A DNA stretch of 64,000 bases from Caballeronia sp. M1242 (lineage in GTDB: Bacteria > Pseudomonadota > Gammaproteobacteria > Burkholderiales > Burkholderiaceae), in contig NZ_CP071129.1 of NCBI RefSeq assembly GCF_017220215.1, positions 1,054,001-1,118,000 on the forward strand, read 5' to 3'. Below the pieces are notes generated by a model. The model saw only the letters and a program-made list of their open reading frames with translations. It did no database searches and was not told where the DNA came from. This document shows positions 58,444 to 64,000 of this stretch, in pieces; positions within the stretch are counted from its first letter, which is position 1, and each line of letters starts with the position of its first letter. A program made the position numbers and the translations under genes.

Positions 58444-58513
58444 ACGGTTTTGCGCATGACTTGGCCTGTGGGCTTCGTTGGCTTTGTTGCAGCCAGGTCA
58501 CGCGCAAAACCGT
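58444..58513 (+). repeat. Long imperfect inverted repeat upstream of pheS
   Basis: Arms 58444-58465 and 58492-58513 are 22 bases each and match at 20 positions as inverted copies; one mismatch is a G:T wobble in RNA and the other A:C. The loop is 26 bases. It ends 40 bases before the pheS ATG. No T run follows, so it is not a terminator on its own. Confidence 0.7.
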
Positions 58514-58552
58514 AAATCAGATTGAACTTTCGACGTTGAAAAGATGGGATCA

Positions 58553-59566
58553 ATGGATCTGGACCAGATTGTCGCCGACGCGAAAAGCGCCTTTGAACAC
58601 GCCACCGATGCCACGACGCTCGAAAACGAGAAGGCCCGCTTTCTCGGCAAGTCCGGCGCGCTGACCGAACTGCTGAAGGGCTTGGGCAAGCTCGATCCCG
58701 AAGCGAAGAAAACGGAAGGCGCGCGCATCAATCTCGCCAAGCAGCAGGTCGAGGCCGCGCTCAACGCGCGCCGCCAGGCGCTGGCCGATGCGCTGCTGAA
58801 TCAGCGTCTCGCCGCCGAAGCGATCGACGTCACGCTCCCCGGGCGCGGCGCGGGCGCGGGCACGCTGCATCCGGTGATGCGCACGTGGGAACGCGTCGAG
58901 CAGATTTTCGGCTCGATCGGTTTCGACGTGGCCGATGGTCCCGAAATCGAAACCGACTGGTATAACTTCACGGCGCTGAACAGCCCGGAGAACCATCCGG
59001 CGCGCTCGATGCAGGACACGTTCTACGTCGATGGCAAGGACGCCGAAGGACGCCCGCTGCTGCTTCGCACCCACACGAGCCCGATGCAGGTGCGCTACGC
59101 GCGCATGAACAAGCCGCCGATCAAGGTGATCGTGCCGGGCCGCACGTATCGCGTGGACAGCGACGCCACGCACTCGCCGATGTTCAATCAGGTCGAAGGC
59201 CTGTGGATCGAGGAAAACATCAGCTTCGCGGACCTGAAGGGCGTCTACACCGATTTTCTCAAGAAGTTCTTCGAGCGCGACGACATTCTCGTGCGCTTCC
59301 GCCCGTCGTATTTCCCGTTCACGGAGCCGTCGGCCGAGATCGACATGATGTTCGAACACGGCAAGAACGCGGGTAAATGGCTGGAGATCTCCGGCTCGGG
59401 CCAGGTGCATCCGACCGTCATCCGCAACATGGGCCTGGACCCGGAGCGGTATATCGGCTTCGCGTTCGGCAGCGGCCTCGAGCGTCTGACCATGCTGCGT
59501 TACGGCGTGCAGGACTTGCGCCTCTTCTTCGAGAACGATCTGCGTTTCCTGCGCCAGTTCGCCTGA
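58553..59566 (+). CDS. pheS: Phenylalanyl-tRNA synthetase alpha subunit
   Basis: A 337-residue class II synthetase subunit. The N-terminal coiled coil is about residues 1-80; the catalytic core includes [31 protein letters not shown] (in part), [37 protein letters not shown] (in part) and the C-terminal [17 protein letters not shown]. It forms the alpha2beta2 enzyme with PheT. The ATG at 58553 is the family start; 58544 adds MGS. pheT follows after 77 bases. Confidence 0.96.
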   Translation: MDLDQIVADAKSAFEHATDATTLENEKARFLGKSGALTELLKGLGKLDPEAKKTEGARINLAKQQVEAALNARRQALADALLNQRLAAEAIDVTLPGRGAGAGTLHPVMRTWERVEQIFGSIGFDVADGPEIETDWYNFTALNSPENHPARSMQDTFYVDGKDAEGRPLLLRTHTSPMQVRYARMNKPPIKVIVPGRTYRVDSDATHSPMFNQVEGLWIEENISFADLKGVYTDFLKKFFERDDILVRFRPSYFPFTEPSAEIDMMFEHGKNAGKWLEISGSGQVHPTVIRNMGLDPERYIGFAFGSGLERLTMLRYGVQDLRLFFENDLRFLRQFA

Positions 59567-59643
59567 AGCCGCACAGCCCGCGACGCCCGGTTTGCGCAAA
59601 AGCATCGGGCGAGAGACACCACCTCATTCGAACGTAGACACAC

Positions 59644-62076
59644 ATGCAATTCCCCGAATCATGGCTCCGTAGCTTCGTCGATCCCAAGCTCTCGACCGAC
59701 GAGCTCGCTCACGCGCTGACGATGGCCGGTCTCGAAGTCGAAGACCTGCGCCTGGTCGCGCCGCCGACCGCGAAGATCGTCGTCGGGCAAGTGCTGGAAG
59801 TGGCGAAGCATCCGAACGCCGACAAGCTCAACGTCTGCCAGGTCGACGCCGGCACGGGCGAGCAGTTGAACATCGTCTGCGGCGCGCCGAACGTGTCGCC
59901 GGGCATCAAAGTGCCGGTGGCATTGATCGGCGCGGTGTTGCCGCCGGTCGAAGCGGGCGGCGAGCCGTTCGCCATCAAGCCGACGAAGCTGCGCGGCATC
60001 GACAGCCAGGGCATGCTGTGCTCGGCACGCGAACTGAAGCTGTCGGAAGACCACAGCGGTTTGCTGATTCTTCCGGCGGATGCGAAGGTCGGCCAGGACA
60101 TCCGCGAAGTGTTGAACCTCGACGACACCGTCTTCGAAATCAAGCTCACGCCGAACAAGGCGGATTGCCTCTCGGTGTTCGGCGTCGCGCGCGAAACGGC
60201 TGCCATCACCGGCGCGACGCTGAAGACACTCGACATGCCGCCCGTCAAGACGACGCTCGACGAAAAGCTGCCGGTCAAGGTGCTCGCGCCGGACTTGTGC
60301 GGACGCTTCTCCGGCCGCGTGATCCGCGGCGTGAATGCACGCGCGAAGACGCCGCAATGGATGGTCGAGCGTCTCGAACGCGCGGGCCAGCGCAGCATTT
60401 CCGCGCTCGTCGATATCTCGAATTATGTGATGCTCGAACTCGGCCGCCCGACGCACGTGTTCGATCTCGACAAGATTCACGGCGGCATCGAAGTGCGCTG
60501 GGGCAAGAAGGGCGAATCGCTAAAGCTCTTGAATGGCAACACCGTCGAGCTGGACGAAAGCGTCGGCGTGATCGCGGACGATCGTCAGGTGGAAAGTCTC
60601 GCGGGCATCATGGGCGGCGACAGCACGGCCGTGTCGCTCGATACCACGAACATCTATCTGGAAGCCGCGTTCTGGTGGCCCGACGCCATCCGTGGCCGCG
60701 CGCGCAAGTACAACTTCTCGACGGACGCGGCGCATCGCTTCGAGCGCGGCGTCGATTATTCGACGACGGTCGAGCACATCGAGCGCATCTCGCAACTGAT
60801 CCTCGATATCTGCGGCGGCGAAGCCGGCCCGGTCGACGACCAGATCCTCAACGTACCCGAGCTTCGGCCGGTGACGATGCGCGTCGAGCGCGCGCATCGC
60901 ATCATCGGCGTCGAGATCGGCGCGGAAGAGATCGCGCAGATTTTCACGCGCCTGAACCTCGCGTTCGAGCGCGACGGCGACACCTTCAAGGTCACGCCGC
61001 CGCCGTATCGCTTCGATATCGAGATCGAAGAGGATCTGATCGAGGAAGTCGCGCGCATCTACGGCTTCGAAAAGATTCCGGCGCGCCCGCCCGTGGCCGC
61101 GAGCGAGATGCGCCGCACGAACGAGATGGTCCGCTCCATTCACGTGCTGCGTCATGCCGTTGCCGCACGGGACTATTCGGAGACGGTCAACTTCAGCTTC
61201 GTGGATGCCGAGTGGGAGAAGGACTTCGCCGGCAACGAGAATCCCGTCAAGCTCATCAATCCGATCGCGAGCCAGCTCTCGGTCATGCGCACGACGCTCT
61301 TCGGCAGTCTGATCGACGTGCTGCGCTACAACCTGAACCGCCGCGCAGACCGCATCCGCGTGTTCGAAGCAGGGCGCGTGTTTCTGCGCGATGCATCGGT
61401 GAAGGCGGGCGAACTCACCGTCGAAGGCTTCGCGCAGCCGAAGCGCATCGGCGGTCTCGCGTATGGTCCCGCGCTGGAAGAGCAGTGGGGCGTGGCGTCG
61501 CGCCAGGTCGACTTCTTCGACGTGAAGGGCGATGTCGAGGCGCTGTTCGCGCCGGTCGTGCCGCGCTTCGTCAAGGCCGAGCATCCGGCGCTGCATCCGG
61601 GACGCAGCGCGCGCATCGACGTGGCTGGGCGCGCGGTCGGCTGGATTGGCGAACTGCATCCGCGCTGGATGCAGAAGTACGACCTGCCGCACGCGCCGAT
61701 TCTCTTCGAAATCGATGCGGAGGCGCTCATGGAACGCGCGCTGCCGACGCCGTCCGAAGTATCGAAATTTCCGCCGGTGCGCCGCGATATCGCCGTCGTC
61801 GTGGATCAGAACGTGCCCGTGCAGGCGCTGCTCGACGAGCTCGAAAACGCCCGTTCGGAGCCCGCCTGCAAGTACGTCACGCGGGTTGTGCTTTTCGACG
61901 AATTCCGTCCAAAATCAAACACTTCCGGCGGTTTGGGAGCGCATGAGAAAAGTCTTGCCTTCCGTGTAACGTTGCAAGATACTGGCGGCACGCTTCAGGA
62001 CGAAACGGTCGACACGGCCATCAACACGCTGGTGGATCGCCTGGCTCGAGTACACGGCGCGCGGTTGCGCGGATAG
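59644..62076 (+). CDS. pheT: Phenylalanyl-tRNA synthetase beta subunit
   Basis: A 810-residue subunit. The order is: N-terminal EMAP-like tRNA-binding domain (about 39-150, [22 protein letters not shown] in part), B3/4 editing domain (about 200-380), B5 domain (about 400-475, [18 protein letters not shown]), catalytic-like core (about 480-700) and FDX-ACB anticodon domain (about 715-808, [18 protein letters not shown]). It is full length and supplies editing and tRNA contacts. Confidence 0.97.
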   Translation: MQFPESWLRSFVDPKLSTDELAHALTMAGLEVEDLRLVAPPTAKIVVGQVLEVAKHPNADKLNVCQVDAGTGEQLNIVCGAPNVSPGIKVPVALIGAVLPPVEAGGEPFAIKPTKLRGIDSQGMLCSARELKLSEDHSGLLILPADAKVGQDIREVLNLDDTVFEIKLTPNKADCLSVFGVARETAAITGATLKTLDMPPVKTTLDEKLPVKVLAPDLCGRFSGRVIRGVNARAKTPQWMVERLERAGQRSISALVDISNYVMLELGRPTHVFDLDKIHGGIEVRWGKKGESLKLLNGNTVELDESVGVIADDRQVESLAGIMGGDSTAVSLDTTNIYLEAAFWWPDAIRGRARKYNFSTDAAHRFERGVDYSTTVEHIERISQLILDICGGEAGPVDDQILNVPELRPVTMRVERAHRIIGVEIGAEEIAQIFTRLNLAFERDGDTFKVTPPPYRFDIEIEEDLIEEVARIYGFEKIPARPPVAASEMRRTNEMVRSIHVLRHAVAARDYSETVNFSFVDAEWEKDFAGNENPVKLINPIASQLSVMRTTLFGSLIDVLRYNLNRRADRIRVFEAGRVFLRDASVKAGELTVEGFAQPKRIGGLAYGPALEEQWGVASRQVDFFDVKGDVEALFAPVVPRFVKAEHPALHPGRSARIDVAGRAVGWIGELHPRWMQKYDLPHAPILFEIDAEALMERALPTPSEVSKFPPVRRDIAVVVDQNVPVQALLDELENARSEPACKYVTRVVLFDEFRPKSNTSGGLGAHEKSLAFRVTLQDTGGTLQDETVDTAINTLVDRLARVHGARLRG

Positions 62077-62123
62077 CCTGCAGTTGGCCCCTCCGTCTCA
62101 ATCGCATTTGCCGTTTTACCGAT

Positions 62124-62531
62124 ATGAACCAAATGAACTCGAGTGATTTCGAAGCCCTTCTTTCGGCGCAGCGTAGCGCCATGACCCGAGACAACACCAC
62201 TTCGGGCGCGTTGTCGAATGACACGCCGACGCTCACCAAAGCCGAACTGGCGGAAATGCTGTTCGACCACGTCGGTTTGAACAAGCGCGAAGCGAAGGAC
62301 ATGGTCGAAGCGTTTTTCGAGGTCATCCGCGACGCGCTCGAAAGCGGCGACAGCGTCAAGCTGTCGGGCTTCGGCAACTTCCAGTTGCGCGACAAGCCGC
62401 AGCGTCCGGGACGCAATCCGAAGACTGGCGAAGCCATTCCCATCGCGGCGCGGCGGGTCGTCACGTTTCATGCTAGCCAGAAGTTGAAGGCGCTGGTCGA
62501 AACGGGAGCGGAGACGAGTCTGACTCGCTGA
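62124..62531 (+). CDS. ihfA: Integration host factor alpha subunit, with N-terminal extension
   Basis: A 135-residue IHF alpha. From about residue 36 it is canonical: [23 protein letters not shown] in part, [26 protein letters not shown] (in part, DNA-binding arm) and [13 protein letters not shown]. The first 35 residues ([17 protein letters not shown] then Thr/Ser rich) are absent from enteric IhfA (about 99 residues), and I recall similar extensions in Burkholderiales. It bends DNA with IhfB. It follows pheT by 47 bases, the usual order. Confidence 0.95.
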   Translation: MNQMNSSDFEALLSAQRSAMTRDNTTSGALSNDTPTLTKAELAEMLFDHVGLNKREAKDMVEAFFEVIRDALESGDSVKLSGFGNFQLRDKPQRPGRNPKTGEAIPIAARRVVTFHASQKLKALVETGAETSLTR

Positions 62532-62614
62532 CGCGTATCTCGCGCCGAAGGGCGCATCCCGCTGTCCGACCGCCGCGCTTCATCGACATCACTCACCACG
62601 ATGGTTGATCGACG

Positions 62615-62998
62615 ATGGAAAAAGTCGTCTTGCCTCCGATCCCGGCCAAGCGTTATTTCACGATTGGCGAAGTCAGCGAGTTGTGCGGTGTCAAGCCGCA
62701 CGTGCTGCGCTATTGGGAACAGGAGTTCACGCAGTTGAGGCCGGTCAAGCGGCGCGGCAACCGCCGGTACTATCAGCATCACGAAGTACTGCTGATCCGG
62801 CGAATTCGCGAACTGCTTTACGAGCAGGGCTTCACGATCAACGGCGCGCGTAATCGGCTCGATGCGCAAGGGCGCGCCAATGGCGACGATGCCATGTCCG
62901 CCGAGACGTCCGGCGCGGGAGAGGCGCAGCAGCCCGCCGTCGACGTGGATCAGCTTCGCAAGGAGATCATGCAGGTGATCGATTTGCTCGGCGGGTAA
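62615..62998 (+). CDS. MerR family transcriptional regulator
   Basis: A 127-residue MerR-type protein. The winged HTH is residues about 13-82: YFTIGEVSELCGVKPHVLRYWEQEF, split here as FTIGEVSELCGVKPHVLRYW, then RGNRRYYQHHEVLLIRRIRELL. The C-terminal part is short and Gly/Ala rich, without a metal-binding Cys set. MerR-like genes regularly follow ihfA in proteobacteria; the target is unknown. Confidence 0.92.
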   Translation: MEKVVLPPIPAKRYFTIGEVSELCGVKPHVLRYWEQEFTQLRPVKRRGNRRYYQHHEVLLIRRIRELLYEQGFTINGARNRLDAQGRANGDDAMSAETSGAGEAQQPAVDVDQLRKEIMQVIDLLGG

Positions 62999-63020
62999 GC
63001 GCCGGTTGCATGAATACGAG

Positions 63021-63049
63021 AAAGCCGCGATCGCGTATCGCGGCTTTTT
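63021..63049 (+). terminator. Intrinsic terminator after the MerR-type gene
   Basis: AAAGCCGCGAT pairs with ATCGCGGCTTT around CGCGT, followed by T5. It closes the thrS-to-merR block. Confidence 0.9.
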
Positions 63050-63125
63050 CGTTTGCATCGAGCGTGCATGGAGCGCCGGCTGTACGATACCCGCGTGTCT
63101 TTCTCGTTCTCTTCAGGGAGGCTTT

Positions 63126-63725
63126 ATGCGAGTGTTGATCGTGGGCGCGACGGGATTGCTGGGCACGGAGATCGCGCGCGTTCTTGCGCCCGAGCACGAT
63201 GTGATAACGGCCAGCCGCAAAGGCTCGGATGTGGCCGTGGATTTGTCCGACAAGGCGAGCATCGCGGCCATGTACTCGAAGGTCGGCAATGTGAGCGCGG
63301 TGCTATGCGTCGGCGGAACGGCGAAGTTCGCGCCGCTCGACGCGCTTTCCGACGACGACTTCGCGTTCAGTCTCGCCAACAAGCTGATGGGACAGGTCAA
63401 CCTCGTGCGCTGCGCGATCGGCCATGTGAACGAGGGCGGCTGCATCACGCTGACGAGCGGCACGCTCGCTCAACAGCCGATGATCGGCAGCGCGGCGGTC
63501 AGCATCGTCAACGCGGGCGTCGAAGGATTCGCGCGTGCGGCGGCGCTGGAGTTGCAGGGGAAAATGCGCGTCAACGTGGTGAGTCCGGGATGGGTCGCGG
63601 AAACGCTTCAGTCGATGGGCAAGGATCCGTCGAGCGGCATCCCGGCCGCCGATGTGGCGCGGGCATACAAGCGCACGATCGACGAAGCGATGACCGGAGA
63701 AGTGCTGCTCGTCGCCAAGGGATGA
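63126..63725 (+). CDS. Atypical SDR protein without catalytic Tyr/Lys (Lin1944-like)
   Basis: A 199-residue protein with an SDR-type nucleotide-binding motif GATGLLGTEIA at residues 7-17 and SRKGSDVAVDLSD after the second strand. The site where YxxxK is expected reads SAAVSIVNAGVEGFARAAALEL: the Tyr and Lys are replaced by Val/Ala and Asn. This fits my memory of the Lin1944-like SDR group, described as lacking the usual active-site residues. It may bind NADP without being a normal dehydrogenase. A GGGAGG site precedes the ATG. Confidence 0.82.
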   Translation: MRVLIVGATGLLGTEIARVLAPEHDVITASRKGSDVAVDLSDKASIAAMYSKVGNVSAVLCVGGTAKFAPLDALSDDDFAFSLANKLMGQVNLVRCAIGHVNEGGCITLTSGTLAQQPMIGSAAVSIVNAGVEGFARAAALELQGKMRVNVVSPGWVAETLQSMGKDPSSGIPAADVARAYKRTIDEAMTGEVLLVAKG

Positions 63726-63731
63726 ACAGCG

Positions 63732-64000
63732 TCAGCCCGGTGCGGCTTTGACGCTTTTCTCCGATCCCGCGACCGACCAATAGACGATGCTGGGCCCGAT
63801 ACCGCGGGGTGGGTAAATGCGCCAGTCGTTCGCGCCGTGGTGAAAGAAATAGAGCGCGTAGAAGCCGCCGCGTATTGTGTCGGGCGCGCTGACACAGACA
63901 TAGCGGCTTCCGCCGGGATAGATGCGGCCGAAGCGCGCGACGCGCGCAGCACTTCGCGCATCGAACCTTCTGGCGATCTCACTGCGCAACGAGGATGGGA
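63732..64000 (-). CDS. Partial hypothetical protein (5' end outside window)
   Basis: The frame is open to the window edge; 89 codons and the stop are present. The C-terminal part reads GRIYPGGSRYVCVSAPDTIRGG in part, then YALYFFHHGANDWRIYPPRG and ends VYWSVAGSEKSVKAAPG. No family is recognised. The Tyr/Trp/Gly-rich composition suggests a small beta-rich domain. It is convergent with the SDR gene; the stops are 6 bases apart. Confidence 0.55.
   Translation of the reverse strand, partial: PSSLRSEIARRFDARSAARVARFGRIYPGGSRYVCVSAPDTIRGGFYALYFFHHGANDWRIYPPRGIGPSIVYWSVAGSEKSVKAAPG

Noticed and set aside
58339..58552. Phe-rich leader peptide (pheL-like) before pheST
   Set aside because: None of the short frames there has clustered Phe codons; only the terminator and the inverted repeat remain as possible control elements.
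62999..63125. tRNA-Pro gene expected after the MerR-type gene in many beta-proteobacteria
   Set aside because: Only a terminator is found; no cloverleaf or T-arm is present.

Overview
This window looks like chromosomal DNA of a beta-proteobacterium of the family Burkholderiaceae, most likely Burkholderia sensu lato (Caballeronia/Paraburkholderia-like). The evidence is high GC throughout, tightly packed genes with GTG/TTG/ATC starts, a Burkholderia-type porin, a DUF2968 protein, and the block thrS-infC-rpmI-rplT-pheS-pheT-ihfA-merR. This placement is inferred from gene content; no database was searched. I see no prophage, insertion sequence, CRISPR array or plasmid gene. This is core and semi-core chromosome.

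Layout. 1-8.4 kb: small, mostly uncharacterised proteins (DUF3597 end, exported proteins, DUF2968, a PRC-barrel protein), an RNase HI-like protein, an SDR enzyme, a porin and a LysE exporter. 8.6-14.98 kb: a POT peptide transporter, initiator tRNA, rpsU, a ferredoxin/IMPACT pair, an acetyltransferase and a CSS-motif c-di-GMP phosphodiesterase. 15.2-27.0 kb: a complete arginine/ornithine island with permeases and ATPase (HisQMP/AotQMP type), a GlxA/AraC-type regulator resembling Pseudomonas ArgR, the full arginine succinyltransferase pathway (astC, aruF, aruG, astD, astB, astE) and, at the far end, the periplasmic binding protein.

27.0-33.0 kb: an aromatic-acid-type efflux operon (outer membrane factor, FUSC protein, DUF1656 protein, HlyD adaptor) divergent from a LysR regulator. 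33.1-44.3 kb: SRAP, metallophosphoesterase, FAD oxidase, DUF2069, WrbA, YihY, Mpo1-like protein, an alpha/beta hydrolase overlapping a homocysteine synthase gene, a CBS protein and an MFS-PlsC fusion. 44.4-52.3 kb: aroC, ETF:ubiquinone oxidoreductase, SDR, thioesterase, PAS-LuxR regulator, a 3-oxoacid CoA-transferase pair, hydrolase and RidA. 52.3-63.0 kb: relA, tRNA-Val, then the translation block. The window closes with an atypical SDR and a gene running off the edge.

The points most worth following up are: sequences matching the published P. aeruginosa ArgR half-site upstream of astC and of the binding-protein gene; a long imperfect inverted repeat directly upstream of pheS; the ATC start codon of infC, supported by an in-frame upstream stop; conserved paired cysteines in the CSS-EAL protein; and an SDR-fold protein that lacks the catalytic Tyr/Lys. 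I did not find a clearly new multi-gene system.
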